A DNA stretch of 64,000 nucleotides from Sapientia aquatica (GCF_004358105.1 NZ_SMYL01000013.1:1-64000); one strand, 5' to 3'. Counted from the stretch's first letter, positions 48,786 to 58,461 are shown. Made by a program: numbers and translations. The notes: generated by a model not told the origin, from the letters alone.

Positions 48786-49718
48786 TTAAGCTCGCTCTAA
48801 TGCATCAATAAACATTGCTGCAACATCAAACCCAGTTTGCTGCGTGATTTCCTGGAAGCAAGTCGGGCTGGTGACATTGACTTCCGTTAGGTAATTTCCA
48901 ATTACATCACAACCAACTAATAATAAACCGCGCTGCAACAAAATTGGGGCTAATGTGTGGCCAATTTCACTTTCTTTTTCCGTTAATGGCTGCGCAACAC
49001 CGGTGCCACCAGCGGCCAAATTACCTCTCACTTCGCCTGCTTGCGGTATTCTAGCCAAGGAAAACGGCACGACTTTGCCGCCGATCAACAGCACGCGCTT
49101 GTCGCCTGATTTGATCTCCGGGATATAGCGTTGCCCCATAATGGTGCGGGTGCCGTTGTTGGTCAGCGACTCAATAATCGAGCCTAAATTCAAACCGTCT
49201 GCGCCGACTTTAAACACACCCGCGCCGCCCATGCCATCTAGCGGTTTTAGGATGATTTCTTGGTGCTCGGCATGAAAAGCCCGCAAACGTTGCTCATCGC
49301 GCGTCACAATCGTGGGCGCGGTGAATTGTGAAAACTGTGCAATGCTCAGTTTTTCATTGTGGTTGCGAATCGCGGCAGGTTTATTAAAGACCCGCGCCCC
49401 AGCCATTTCAGCCAACTCCAGCAAATAGGTCGCGTAGATATATTCCATATCAAACGGCGGGTCTTTGCGCTGCAATACCGCATCAAAATCGCTTAACAAA
49501 TGCTCTTTAGGCTGCTCGGCCTGATACCAAGCGGCTTCGCCGGTTAAATGAATGCGACGAATGTTAGCAATCACTTTCCCGCCAACGTAGGCCATGTCTT
49601 GCGGCATAAAGGCGTACAACTCATGTCCACGTTTGGCCGCCTCGCGCATCATGGCAAAGGTGGTGTCTTTGTATATCTTAAAATCGTCCAGCGGATCAGT
49701 CAGAAAAGCGATTTTCAT
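48786..49718 (-). CDS. gshB: Glutathione synthetase
   Basis: The 310-residue ATP-grasp enzyme joins gamma-glutamylcysteine and glycine. Motifs are KIAFLTDPLDDFKIYKDTT, IIRNHNEKL-type (here PAAIRNHNEKL), the IILKPLDGMGGAGVFKV glycine-rich loop and VTSPTCFQEI near the end. It directly follows gshA (24 bp), making a two-gene glutathione operon. Confidence 0.96.
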   Translation of the reverse strand: MKIAFLTDPLDDFKIYKDTTFAMMREAAKRGHELYAFMPQDMAYVGGKVIANIRRIHLTGEAAWYQAEQPKEHLLSDFDAVLQRKDPPFDMEYIYATYLLELAEMAGARVFNKPAAIRNHNEKLSIAQFSQFTAPTIVTRDEQRLRAFHAEHQEIILKPLDGMGGAGVFKVGADGLNLGSIIESLTNNGTRTIMGQRYIPEIKSGDKRVLLIGGKVVPFSLARIPQAGEVRGNLAAGGTGVAQPLTEKESEIGHTLAPILLQRGLLLVGCDVIGNYLTEVNVTSPTCFQEITQQTGFDVAAMFIDALERA

Positions 49719-49742
49719 GCGAATTACCTTTATGAAGATGGC

Positions 49743-51041
49743 TTAATAAGCGTCTGGATTTGGATCGGTTTTTTCTAATTCCAGCGATGCCGCCAACAAA
49801 GCTAAACGTGCCACCACGCCGTACATGTAGAAGCGATTTGGCGACGCGGTGCCTGGCTTAGCGTGAACATCGGGCAGCGCGTGTTGCTGAGCGAACGCCA
49901 GCGGCACAAAATGTGCACCCGGGGCATTCAGATTCTCATCCACGCCACGTCCCGAATGGACGCGATAGAAACCACCGATGACATAGCGATCCATCATGTA
50001 CACCACAGGTTCGGCCACGGCTTCGTTAATTTGCTCGAAGGTGTGCACGCCTTCTTGGATAATCACGTCGCTCACTTCCAAGCCTTCTTTTACCACCGAC
50101 ATTTTGTTGCGTTGTTTGCGGTTTAAATCTTTGACTTCGGAAGCATCATGCACGGTCATGATGCCCATGCCGTAAGTACCAGCGTCGGCTTTGACGATGA
50201 CAAATGGTTTTTCTTTGATGCCGTATTCTTTGTATTTTTTGCGTATCTTGGTCAGCACCATATCGACCTGCGCGGCCAACACATCTTCACCAATGCGTTC
50301 ATGGAAATTGATTTGCGACGCTTTGCCGAAATACGGATTGAGCATCCACGGATCGACGTCCACAATTTTGGCAAACTTCTTAACGACTTCATCGTAGGCC
50401 GCAAAGTGGTTGGTCTTGCGACGCACTGCCCAGCCCGCGTGCAGCGGCGGCAACAAAGTTTGTTCATTCAAATTGCCTAACGCGGCGGGGATGCCGGCGG
50501 ACAAATCGTTGTTCAATAAAATCGTGCAAGGATCGAAGCCAGCCAAGCCCAAACGACGACCATTGGCCGAGCGTTCTAGCGGCTCCAAGGTCAGGATAGA
50601 ACCATCGGGCAATTCCAGATTAGTCGGCTCTTTGATGTCTTCCGACAAACTACCCAAACGCACGTTGAGACCGGTTTGACGGAAAATTTGAATTAAGCGG
50701 GCAACGTTTTGCAGGTAAAACGTATTGCGCGTGTGGCGCTCAGGGATGAGCAATAAATTTTTCGCATCAGGGCAATATTTTTCAATCCCCGCCATCGCCG
50801 CTTGCACCGCCAAGGGCAACATTTCGGGTGCCAAATTGTTAAATCCCCCTGGGTATAAATTGGTATCGACTGGCGCTAATTTAAAACCCGAATTACGCAA
50901 ATCCACGGAACAATAAAACGGTGGCGTATGTTCTTGCCATTCCAAACGGAACCAGCGCTCAATGGCGGGCGTCGCTTCGAGGATTTTCTTTTCAAGTTCA
51001 AGCAGCGGGCCATTTAAGGCGGTAACGAGATGTGGGACCAT
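49743..51041 (-). CDS. gshA: Glutamate--cysteine ligase, betaproteobacterial type
   Basis: The 432-residue enzyme is of the GshA type found in Thiobacillus/Ralstonia-like bacteria, distinct from the ~520-residue enterobacterial enzyme. It has SVDLRNSGFKLAPVDTNLYPGGFNNL near residues 45-70, WAVRRKTNHF, VIVKADAGTYGMG and YMMDRYVIGGFYRVHSGRG. It catalyses the first and limiting step of glutathione synthesis. The family assignment is by motif memory, but the adjacent gshB supports it. Confidence 0.92.
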   Translation of the reverse strand: MVPHLVTALNGPLLELEKKILEATPAIERWFRLEWQEHTPPFYCSVDLRNSGFKLAPVDTNLYPGGFNNLAPEMLPLAVQAAMAGIEKYCPDAKNLLLIPERHTRNTFYLQNVARLIQIFRQTGLNVRLGSLSEDIKEPTNLELPDGSILTLEPLERSANGRRLGLAGFDPCTILLNNDLSAGIPAALGNLNEQTLLPPLHAGWAVRRKTNHFAAYDEVVKKFAKIVDVDPWMLNPYFGKASQINFHERIGEDVLAAQVDMVLTKIRKKYKEYGIKEKPFVIVKADAGTYGMGIMTVHDASEVKDLNRKQRNKMSVVKEGLEVSDVIIQEGVHTFEQINEAVAEPVVYMMDRYVIGGFYRVHSGRGVDENLNAPGAHFVPLAFAQQHALPDVHAKPGTASPNRFYMYGVVARLALLAASLELEKTDPNPDAY

Positions 51042-51495
51042 GGATAACTTTCAGCGGTATAACGGGATAATGAATGAGCGGCTTTGTTTGGGTTGCAATG
51101 ACATGTTCAAAAAACAAGCCTAGCCCTTGCGAGACAAAGGACAGATTTTAGCTGGAATTGAAATTATTCGTTGCGCACGACATAAGGAAGGCTAAGTTGG
51201 GATTTGGACACAATTATCAAGGTTGATTGGTTGATTTAGAAGCACTTGCGTTGCCAACAAGCAGGGAACAGCCACAAAGTTGCTATCAAGTTAAATTAAA
51301 TTCCCATTTATACAAGGTTAAAAAAGCAAATATACGCACTAAGTCCGGCAGAAATCTTAAGCGCCATCATTAACAAATTGAAATGATCCCAATTCCATCG
51401 CCCGCATACGGTTTACAATACGACTTCTTTGGGCGGCAACGTGGCTCAATTCCACCGCCCACCATTGCTGCCTAACCTATTTCAACGAGTGCTCT
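51042..51495. other. Divergent region gshA / ferredoxin-like gene
   Basis: The 454 bp are AT-rich with no supportable gene, tRNA or long inverted repeat. TACAAT at about 51414 is a possible -10 for the ferredoxin-like gene, but I cannot fix a -35 at proper spacing. Confidence 0.45.
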
Positions 51496-51825
51496 ATGAG
51501 TGAATCTTCTTTTTTTAAACATCATGTCTTTTTTTGCCTCAATCAGCGCACTGACGGTCGCGCGAGTTGCGGCGACTGCGGCGCAGCCGGCGCGCATAAA
51601 TATGCCAAACAACGCATTAAAGAACTCGGCTTAGGCGGACCGGGCAAAGTGCGCATCAACCAAGCCGGTTGCCTAGACCGCTGCGATGCCGGGCCGGTTT
51701 TGGTGGTTTATCCCGAAGCGACGTGGTACACCTTTGTTGACAATCAAGACATCGACGAAATTATTGATTCGCATTTGGTAAACGGTAAAATCGTGGACCG
51801 TTTAGTGGTCCCGTCGTCCGACTAA
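51496..51825 (+). CDS. Thioredoxin-like [2Fe-2S] ferredoxin
   Basis: The 109-residue thioredoxin-fold ferredoxin has cysteines C14 (FFCLNQR), C25/C28 (ASCGDCG) and C59/C63 (AGCLDRCDAGP), the usual cluster ligand pattern C-x10/13-C...C-x3-C. It resembles the small (2Fe-2S) ferredoxin proteins and the NuoE-like fold. It probably transfers electrons; the partner is unknown. The hydrolase gene follows after 66 bp. Confidence 0.9.
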   Translation: MSESSFFKHHVFFCLNQRTDGRASCGDCGAAGAHKYAKQRIKELGLGGPGKVRINQAGCLDRCDAGPVLVVYPEATWYTFVDNQDIDEIIDSHLVNGKIVDRLVVPSSD

Positions 51826-51891
51826 TTTTCTATCTATTTCTCGCCTATCCAACGCGCTGAATTCTCTCGCACATCAATTAGCTAACCCAGC

Positions 51892-52512
51892 ATGAATGCT
51901 CAAACAACGTCCTTTTTTCTCACCGGCGGCGCAGGCCAAATGGAATGCGCGCTGGATTTACCGTTTAACCAAACTCCGGTTGGTGTGGCTTTAGTCGCCC
52001 ATCCGCATCCGTTGTATGGCGGCACGATGGATAACAAAGTCGCGCAAACTTTAGCGCGCACATTTGTTGGATTGGGTTACGCTACCGCGCGCATGAATTT
52101 TCGCGGAGTAGGGCAATCCGCTGGCGTGCACGATCACGGCATTGGCGAAACCGAAGACATGAAAATCTTGCTCGCGCACATGCAAAATTTGTATCCCGAT
52201 TTACCGCTGGCGTTATCTGGATTTTCGTTCGGCACGTTCGTACAAAGCCGCCTACGACGCGAGTTAGCTGCTCAGAATGTGCCCGTACAACGTTTAGTCT
52301 TAGTCGGCTGTGCAGCAGGCAAATGGGAATTGGGCGACGTGCCCGCCGACACGATCATGATTCATGGCGAATTGGATGAAACCATTCCGCTCGTTGATGT
52401 ATTTGACTGGGCGCGTCCGCAAGATTTACCGGTAACAGTGATTCCGGGCGCCGATCATTTCTTCCATCGCAAGCTGCACCATATTAAAAACCTCGTCACC
52501 GCGCTGTGGTAA
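51892..52512 (+). CDS. Alpha/beta hydrolase (short dienelactone-hydrolase-like)
   Basis: The 206-residue product has VALVAHPHPLYGGTMDNKV, RMNFRGVGQSAG, the nucleophile elbow GFSFG (Ser near residue 113) and HGELDETIPL with PGADHFFH providing Asp and His. It is a compact cytoplasmic serine hydrolase; the substrate is unknown. It may be co-transcribed with the ferredoxin gene. Confidence 0.88.
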   Translation: MNAQTTSFFLTGGAGQMECALDLPFNQTPVGVALVAHPHPLYGGTMDNKVAQTLARTFVGLGYATARMNFRGVGQSAGVHDHGIGETEDMKILLAHMQNLYPDLPLALSGFSFGTFVQSRLRRELAAQNVPVQRLVLVGCAAGKWELGDVPADTIMIHGELDETIPLVDVFDWARPQDLPVTVIPGADHFFHRKLHHIKNLVTALW

Positions 52513-52577
52513 GCGCATTGGTTGAAACAAGTTTACTCACGATTTTTTGTTGTTCTTTTTAGGTTGAACGTCTTACT

Positions 52578-53732
52578 ATGAAAAAACTTTTAGCAGTCGC
52601 CCTTCTTTGCTTTTCGGCCTTGACAGGCCAATCCACTCAGGCACAAAGCCTGCCAGCACCGACCATCGCAGCAAAATCCTGGCTATTGTTGGATACCACC
52701 AGCAACCAAGTGATCGCCTCAGAAAACCCAGAGATGCGCATCGAGCCAGCATCGCTGACCAAAATCATGACCGCGTATTTAGTGTTCGAAGCGCTGCGCG
52801 ACAAAAAGCTGGCGATGGATCAAATGGTCAATGTATCGATGGCGGCATGGAAGGTCGATTCCGACAGCTCCAAAATGTTTATCGATCCCAAAGTACCGGT
52901 CTCGATCAACGATTTGCTGTACGGCTTAATCGTCCAATCCGGTAACGACGCCGCCGTAGCCTTGGCCGAAGCAGTCGCAGGCAGCTCGGACGCCTTTGCC
53001 GTGTTGATGAACCGCGAAGTAGAGCGCATGGGATTAAAAGGCACGCACTTCGCTAATCCCCATGGCTTACCTAGCCCGCAAAACTATTCCACCGCCAACG
53101 ATTTATCGCGCATCGCGCAACATTTAATCACCGAATTCCCCGAATACTACAAAACGTTTTACTCCACCAAAAGCTTCACCTACAACAAGATCTCACAACC
53201 CAACCGCAACCGTTTATTGTGGTTAGACCCAACCGTTGATGGCATGAAAACCGGCCACACCGAAGCCGCTGGATTTTGCTTAATCTCATCCGCCAAACGT
53301 CCCAATGGTTCGGGCGAGCGTCGATTGATTTCCGTCGTCCTAGGAGCCACCAGCGACCAAGTGCGCGCACAAGAAAGCTTGAAATTATTAAACTGGGGCT
53401 TCCTCAACTTTGACACCATCAAGCTGTACGACAAAAACCAAGCCATCGGTACGCCAGAAGTATGGAAAGGCACCCAGGCCCAAATCAAGATCGGCTTCAC
53501 TAAAGACCTCTACGTAACCCTACCCAAAGGCAGCGCCGCCCGCATCAAACCGCAACTAGACCGCAAAGACCCGCTAGTCGCCCCAATCGCCGCCAACACC
53601 CAAATCGGCACGATGAAGATGATGATCGATGGAAAATCAGTAGCCGAATTCCCAGTAATGGCATTAGAAACCGTCAACCAAGCCAGCATCTTTGGCCGCG
53701 CTTGGGATTCGATTCGTTTATGGATGAAGTGA
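52578..53732 (+). CDS. dacC: D-alanyl-D-alanine carboxypeptidase, PBP5/6 family
   Basis: The 384-residue periplasmic protein has a signal peptide ending STQAQS. Catalytic motifs are S59-L-T-K62, S121-G-N123 and K224-T-G226. The C-terminal beta domain (~275-365) is followed by an amphipathic helix (ASIFGRAWDSIRLWMK) that anchors it at the inner membrane surface. It trims pentapeptide stems of peptidoglycan. dacA and dacC are hard to tell apart, so the symbol is by convention. A strong terminator follows. Confidence 0.92.
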   Translation: MKKLLAVALLCFSALTGQSTQAQSLPAPTIAAKSWLLLDTTSNQVIASENPEMRIEPASLTKIMTAYLVFEALRDKKLAMDQMVNVSMAAWKVDSDSSKMFIDPKVPVSINDLLYGLIVQSGNDAAVALAEAVAGSSDAFAVLMNREVERMGLKGTHFANPHGLPSPQNYSTANDLSRIAQHLITEFPEYYKTFYSTKSFTYNKISQPNRNRLLWLDPTVDGMKTGHTEAAGFCLISSAKRPNGSGERRLISVVLGATSDQVRAQESLKLLNWGFLNFDTIKLYDKNQAIGTPEVWKGTQAQIKIGFTKDLYVTLPKGSAARIKPQLDRKDPLVAPIAANTQIGTMKMMIDGKSVAEFPVMALETVNQASIFGRAWDSIRLWMK

Positions 53733-53776
53733 GGCTAACTGCTTGGGGATAGCAAAGCTATTTCGAACTCTGGTTT

Positions 53777-53812
53777 CACAAAAAACGCCGACTTAGTTCG
53801 GCGTTTTTTGTG
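53777..53812. terminator. Rho-independent terminator after dacC
   Basis: Perfect 15-bp arms CACAAAAAACGCCGA and TCGGCGTTTTTTGTG enclose a 6-nt loop (CTTAGT). It marks the end of the core block before the low-GC membrane-protein island. Confidence 0.93.
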
Positions 53813-53958
53813 GATGAAGCAGATGCGCTGTTCGCACTACTTTAATTAATTTTCTGCTGCCCTAAGAAAAATTGCATATATTCAACATTTGACTTACTAT
53901 TTTTGAATGTGTCTGGCTGGTTTGGAGCGGTTAGAGGTCAGTTAACTTGCTCTTGCGT

Positions 53959-54417
53959 ATGGGGACTTACGGCACAAACCAGCCACATGAAGCAAATTCT
54001 AATTTGGATGAATTAATGCGTAGAGCTATTTCAAATTTACTTATTTTCGTTGGCACATGCGTCTATGCATTTTTGCTGTACATTGCGACTGTTGAATGGA
54101 ACCAAGATATAAGTATTCATGAATCAAGATTTGAAGAAATGCGGTTCATAGTTGGTGCATCTTTTGCCGCTGGCCTTCCACCACTTATTGTTGCGATTTC
54201 ATGCCTTTTGTTCTCCAAATCAACAGGCCAGACGGTTAAGAGTGTTTTGATTGTTTTAGTTTTCGTAGTGTTCCATTGGATAACTTTGGTATTTGTGGCA
54301 CATGGGACTGTTTTTGAGTATTTACCGCTTTCCCTAATTGAGTTCGTGGCATCAATCTTGGTGGCGGTAAATCGTCGAAGAATACTAACGCCTATTACAA
54401 CTGAATTGCGGCAATAG
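53959..54417 (+). CDS. Membrane protein of unknown function
   Basis: About 152 residues if the ATG at 53959 is used; a shorter start at 54016 (MRRAISNLLIFVG) is also possible. About four hydrophobic segments are visible (LLIFVGTCVYAFLLYIA, FAAGLPPLIVAISCLLF, VLIVLVFVVFHWITLVFVA and the SLIEFVASILVAV stretch). I recognise no family. The codon use is AT-rich compared with dacC upstream. It is first of three unrelated-looking membrane genes, 90 bp before the next. Confidence 0.5.
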   Translation: MGTYGTNQPHEANSNLDELMRRAISNLLIFVGTCVYAFLLYIATVEWNQDISIHESRFEEMRFIVGASFAAGLPPLIVAISCLLFSKSTGQTVKSVLIVLVFVVFHWITLVFVAHGTVFEYLPLSLIEFVASILVAVNRRRILTPITTELRQ

Positions 54418-54507
54418 GCAGCTGCCGGCACAATCCGGACGGACGGTTAAGGCGCTAATCAAACGGGTTTAACGGTTAGATAAAAAATATTTTGGAGACG
54501 AAATTGA

Positions 54508-54924
54508 ATGAATGAAACAAAGCCGATTCCACCAACGTTAATTAAGATAAGCAAGATAGTCGCGGGACTTTTTGCATTCATTTCAATCGTTGCAGCTCAA
54601 AATCTATTTAGCGAGTCATCGTTGAATCAGTTTGTGATCGTTTTTCGTGCTGTAGCTGCAAACGTCGCCTTTATTGCAATAATGTCGGATACAAAAATTG
54701 GGCGAGTAGTTTCAATTGTATTTTTTTCTCTTTTGACGATTGCAGGATTATTCGGAATTGTTACATCTTTGGTTGGAATTAATAATTCCCCAGCAATTTC
54801 AGTTGCATTATTGGTGCTGTCGATATCTATGCTTTGGGTATCGCTAAGCCACATTTTTGGACGAACGAGCAAAAATTATTATCGAGAGCTATTTAGCAAA
54901 AACTCGTTCTCAACTACAACATAG
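54508..54924 (+). CDS. Membrane protein of unknown function
   Basis: The 138-residue product has about four hydrophobic helices (IVAGLFAFISIVAA, FVIVFRAVAANVAFIAIM, IVFFSLLTIAGLFGIVTSLV and AISVALLVLSISMLWVSL) and a short hydrophilic C-terminal tail. GGAG lies ~12 nt upstream of the ATG (TTTGGAGACGAAATTGAATG). No known family is evident. The composition is AT-rich, as in its neighbours. Confidence 0.5.
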   Translation: MNETKPIPPTLIKISKIVAGLFAFISIVAAQNLFSESSLNQFVIVFRAVAANVAFIAIMSDTKIGRVVSIVFFSLLTIAGLFGIVTSLVGINNSPAISVALLVLSISMLWVSLSHIFGRTSKNYYRELFSKNSFSTTT

Positions 54925-55106
54925 AACTACTTCAGGCCGAATATGGCTGGCTCGATCCGGCACATTTCGGACAACGGAATTAAAGCCCAAATAAATATAA
55001 ATTTTCGACGGCTGTTTTAATGCGTGTGTAGTACACAATGTGATGTGTCAAGTTTAGACAGATCCTCTTATCCGATTCAAAAAATAATAAATTTAATAGG
55101 TGCTCT

Positions 55107-56171
55107 ATGGAACGTAATGCAAATATGTTTTTAAAATATTTGTACGTGATCTCATTGTTGGTAATGATTTATCCAGCATCTTGTTTAAATTCTTCCGATC
55201 CTTTATTTTTAGTCATGGGAGGTGGACTTACGGGAATACTACTGGTGCCTTTTGCGATTTTTAGGACAATACAAATTATTAAATATCCGAAGTTTTTTGA
55301 GTTAGACACTAACAAAAAGGGGATCCTAACTTATCGGATTTTTGGGATTTTTTTTTTAGTACTTGGAGTTTTGGCATCATTGATTCAATCGCTATCCGCT
55401 CAAAATATTAATCAAAACGAAAAAAGCGGTGATACATTTTTTTGGATTTTTCTTCTACTGTACTTCCTTAGCATGCTGGGATGGCTCGGCATCGTATTAG
55501 TTGAAATTAGCCTCAGTGCCCGAAATAAATTTATACATAGTGATGAAGCGAAGGAAACCGCGTATCTTGAGAAAATACCGCAAAAAAATGAATTAACAGT
55601 TTTAGAAAGAAAAAAAATTTTAAAAGCTATTTTTAGTCTTGGAAATTTTTTGCTGATCGCAATGATTGGAGGTTATTTTTATTTTTTTATAGCGATATAT
55701 CCATTTACGAAATGGACCGAACAAGTTGAGTTAAACGACGGAAGCGTAACCATTGTTGAGCAAAGAATACGGAATTGGGGAACCGCTTCTGTAGAAACAT
55801 GGTTGACAATATATTTACCTACAATCACCAAGCAGCCAATTTATTGGCATGAAGACTTACTACCATTAATAGCGAACTTGCACAAAGAAAATCTCTACGT
55901 TATCGGATCGCCTTTATCGGCTCTCGCTGAAAAGAAATATGACTGTCCCCGCCCTGCATATGTAGCTTTTTTATGGAAAAAGGGGAGTTGGAGCAGGATT
56001 CCATTTGAGCAAATTCCTGCAGAGATTTATTTATACAATTTGTATCTTGGGGGCATTAAACCAAATGGAAAAGAGCTAATGACAGTCAACTTTAAAAATA
56101 GCATTCCAATGAACGAAAGACCAATAGGTCAAGAAGTTCAGCTTGATCATAATAAAGGCGGAGGTTGCTAA
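55107..56171 (+). CDS. Large low-GC membrane protein of unknown function
   Basis: The 354-residue product starts with two hydrophobic segments (YLYVISLLVMIYPASCL and LVMGGGLTGILLVPFAIF). Two more follow around residues 75-150 and one at ~175-200 (LGNFLLIAMIGGYFYFFIAIY). A C-terminal soluble domain of ~150 residues begins TKWTEQVELNDGS and contains the GSPLSALAEKKYDCPRP stretch. The soluble part resembles the small beta domains of 'hypothetical' membrane proteins of transferred islands, but I cannot name it. The AT content is the highest among genes of this window. Confidence 0.6.
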   Translation: MERNANMFLKYLYVISLLVMIYPASCLNSSDPLFLVMGGGLTGILLVPFAIFRTIQIIKYPKFFELDTNKKGILTYRIFGIFFLVLGVLASLIQSLSAQNINQNEKSGDTFFWIFLLLYFLSMLGWLGIVLVEISLSARNKFIHSDEAKETAYLEKIPQKNELTVLERKKILKAIFSLGNFLLIAMIGGYFYFFIAIYPFTKWTEQVELNDGSVTIVEQRIRNWGTASVETWLTIYLPTITKQPIYWHEDLLPLIANLHKENLYVIGSPLSALAEKKYDCPRPAYVAFLWKKGSWSRIPFEQIPAEIYLYNLYLGGIKPNGKELMTVNFKNSIPMNERPIGQEVQLDHNKGGGC

Positions 56172-56496
56172 ATGAATTTAGATTGCTCAATTATAAAGAT
56201 TATTAGGTTTTAAATTTGCTCGAAGTTCTGGAGTGCGAATGTCGGGAATGCAGAATCCCGATCGTCTCCAATGGGCACAAAGCCACCAATCCCCACTACA
56301 AACCCAATGACCGTTATGACTCCCATTCCTGCCAAAGACTAGGCACCGAACACCAACAGCACCTCCGATTTACCAAATTAACATCCCAAAACCACAACCA
56401 ATTGTGGCAATAGTTGTGTCAAATTGTCTGCTAATGCCTAAAGCCTGCTGTTGCTAGACTACAATAGCGCTTTTGTTCATTTTTACTGAGAATCTT
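56172..56496. other. Intergenic stretch at right end of the low-GC island
   Basis: Composition shifts back to average here. A short inverted repeat CGGGA-N8-TCCCG (about 56249-56266) is too small and lacks a T tract to be called a terminator. TACAAT near 56460 is a possible -10 element for the next gene. No gene is supportable. Confidence 0.45.
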
Positions 56497-57051
56497 GTGC
56501 CAACATTTTTTCGTCAGTTTGCTTTCCCCAAATTCTCGGCCTTCGCGTTAATTGCCTTCGCGCTGCTAGCTTGTACGCCTAAATTCGATTGGCGCGATGT
56601 GCGCTCGGATGATTCGCCTTATACGATTTTGATGCCCGCCAAACCTGCGACGATGACGCGCGAATTGGATTTGGGGCAAAGCAAAATTGTGATGCACATG
56701 ACAACGGTTCAGGTTGACGGGGTCAGTTTTGCGGTGGGTGCGGCTAAGTTGCCGGATGCGACGGCGGCGTTGGCGGCGTTGACTATTATTAAAGCGAATC
56801 TGCTCGCCAAATTAGATGGGCCAGTTACTCAGCAAAAAACCACGTCGGGCAATAGCGCGGGCAAAGCTACTTTGACCGATGAATTTGATGCCACGAGCAG
56901 TAAAGCTGATCACAGCGGCTCAGCCACGCGCATGGTCGGCAAGATTGTGGCGCGCGAAAATTGGGTGTTTCAGGTTTTGGTGGTTGGCCCCGACAAAGCG
57001 ATTAACCGCGATTCGGTTGATACGTTTTTAACATCGTTTAAGACGATCTAA
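56497..57051 (+). CDS. Putative lipoprotein of unknown function
   Basis: About 184 residues if the GTG at 56497 is used (GAGA ~7 nt upstream); no ATG is available near the signal sequence. The signal core AFALIAFALLACTP has a lipobox LLAC. The mature part has repeated hydrophobic strands (SPYTILMPAKPATMTRELDL, ENWVFQVLVVGP, DTFLTSFKTI) of a PsbP/DUF1795-like beta-sandwich. It probably sits in the outer membrane facing the periplasm. The following intergenic space is 151 bp. Confidence 0.65.
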   Translation: MPTFFRQFAFPKFSAFALIAFALLACTPKFDWRDVRSDDSPYTILMPAKPATMTRELDLGQSKIVMHMTTVQVDGVSFAVGAAKLPDATAALAALTIIKANLLAKLDGPVTQQKTTSGNSAGKATLTDEFDATSSKADHSGSATRMVGKIVARENWVFQVLVVGPDKAINRDSVDTFLTSFKTI

Positions 57052-57202
57052 GCGCCCGCTAAGCGGTAATTTGCACCTCATTTTGCCGCGAGTTTGGTGC
57101 TGTTTCTATTTGAATTTTTTGTGTTGGTGTGCAACACTCTATTCCGTTTTCCCCTCGCTGTAGACGCTTTTATTTAACCCTGTTGAGTTTAGAAAGATTT
57201 CC

Positions 57203-57550
57203 ATGTTGATTACGTTTAAGTCCAAAGCTGCCGCTGATATCGTTATGTATAAAGAGCATGCTCAGCGTATTTTAGAATTATTAGACAAAGATATTGAACG
57301 CGGCATCATCGTCAAAGAAGATGCTGCCAACGCTGTTGCGACCATCGAAGAAGCGATTGCCGACAGCCGCACTCACTCGGTTTCTGGTTTGGTACAACAC
57401 GACGTAGCCGAGCATCCACAACCAAACGAAGATGGCGATCACGAACATGCGCCGATTGAAAACATCAGTTTCGCCGCGCGCGCTTTCCCATTATTAGAAA
57501 TGTTACGCGCCGCCCATGAACAAGGCTGCGACGTGGTCTGGGGCGTATAA
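57203..57550 (+). CDS. DUF1840 domain-containing protein
   Basis: The 115-residue protein begins MLITFKSKAAADIVMYKEHA and ends FPLLEMLRAAHEQGCDVVWGV, both typical of DUF1840, a small family almost confined to Betaproteobacteria. The middle has an acidic/His loop (HPQPNEDGDHEHAP). The function is unknown. The lipase-like gene starts 1 bp after the stop. Confidence 0.9.
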   Translation: MLITFKSKAAADIVMYKEHAQRILELLDKDIERGIIVKEDAANAVATIEEAIADSRTHSVSGLVQHDVAEHPQPNEDGDHEHAPIENISFAARAFPLLEMLRAAHEQGCDVVWGV

Positions 57551-57551
57551 G

Positions 57552-58403
57552 ATGAGTACGCCTGCGGCTCTGGCCCCGGTTGAGTCGCGCTTTCGGCTGA
57601 TAGACGGTTGCGAATTATTTGTTCGTGACTTTATGTTGGAAGGCGACACAACTCCGTGCATCGTTGTGATGCACGGTTTGGGTGAGCATTGCGGGCGTTA
57701 TCTGCATGTGGCGCAATTTTTAAATTCGTGTGGCTTCTCGGTGCGCACGTATGACCACCGCGGTCACGGCCAATCTGGCGGCGTCCGCGGTGATGTGCCG
57801 ACGACGCTTGCGATCGTGCAGGATGCGGAAGTCCTGATTCAAGATTTTGCCCAACGTTGCCGCACCCGACCGATATTGTTGGGGCATAGCATGGGCGGAT
57901 TGTTTGCCGCTCGCATTGCTACGCAGGCAAAGATTCCGCTGCGTGGATTGATCTTGTCGTCGCCCGCGCTGGGCTTGTGGTTAACCGGAGTGGATAAGTT
58001 TTTACTTGGCTTGATGCTAAAGATCGCACCGCATTTCGGCGTGGGTAATGGCTTAAAAACGCGCTTTTTGTCGCACGACACGAACGTGGTCAAAGCCTAC
58101 GAACAAGATCCGCTGGTGCATAACAAGATTACTGCGGCTTTGTTAAACAGCATGTTGCAGGCAATTGAGTACAGCCAAATCCACGCGGCCATTTTGACCA
58201 TTCCGACCTTGCTAGTGGTGGCCGCCGACGATCATTTGGTTGATCCGCAAGGCAGCCGCGATTTTTTAGCGGCGCTGCCAAATCAGGTCAGCACGTCCCA
58301 TTTTTATGCCGGTTTTTATCACGAATTATTTAATGAAGTCGGCGCGCAACAAGTTTTCAATGATGTACAACAATGGCTGGCTGCACGCCATCCCATCGCC
58401 TAA
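57552..58403 (+). CDS. Alpha/beta hydrolase, monoacylglycerol-lipase-like
   Basis: The 283-residue product is a Hydrolase_4-family enzyme: VVMHGLGEHCGRYLHVA, YDHRGHGQSGG, the nucleophile elbow GHSMGGLFAAR (Ser near residue 114), AADDHLVDPQGS (Asp) and YHELFNEVG (His). It probably hydrolyses monoacylglycerols or lysophospholipids in the cytoplasm or at the membrane. The start at 57552 (MSTPAALAP) immediately follows the DUF1840 stop, so the two are coupled. Confidence 0.9.
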   Translation: MSTPAALAPVESRFRLIDGCELFVRDFMLEGDTTPCIVVMHGLGEHCGRYLHVAQFLNSCGFSVRTYDHRGHGQSGGVRGDVPTTLAIVQDAEVLIQDFAQRCRTRPILLGHSMGGLFAARIATQAKIPLRGLILSSPALGLWLTGVDKFLLGLMLKIAPHFGVGNGLKTRFLSHDTNVVKAYEQDPLVHNKITAALLNSMLQAIEYSQIHAAILTIPTLLVVAADDHLVDPQGSRDFLAALPNQVSTSHFYAGFYHELFNEVGAQQVFNDVQQWLAARHPIA

Positions 58404-58461
58404 TATTGAACTACCTAGATTGGCTTTAACGCAAGACAACGGTGTTTAAACAAAGAACAAA

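Noticed and set aside
53929-54507. Integron-like attC sites around the small membrane genes (GTTAGA and GTTTAAC strings)
   Set aside because: The core sites are adjacent rather than separated by a foldable stem, they are not repeated at the next junction, and no integrase gene is visible.
56249-56266. Inverted repeat CGGGA/TCCCG as terminator
   Set aside because: Only 5 bp of stem and no T tract.
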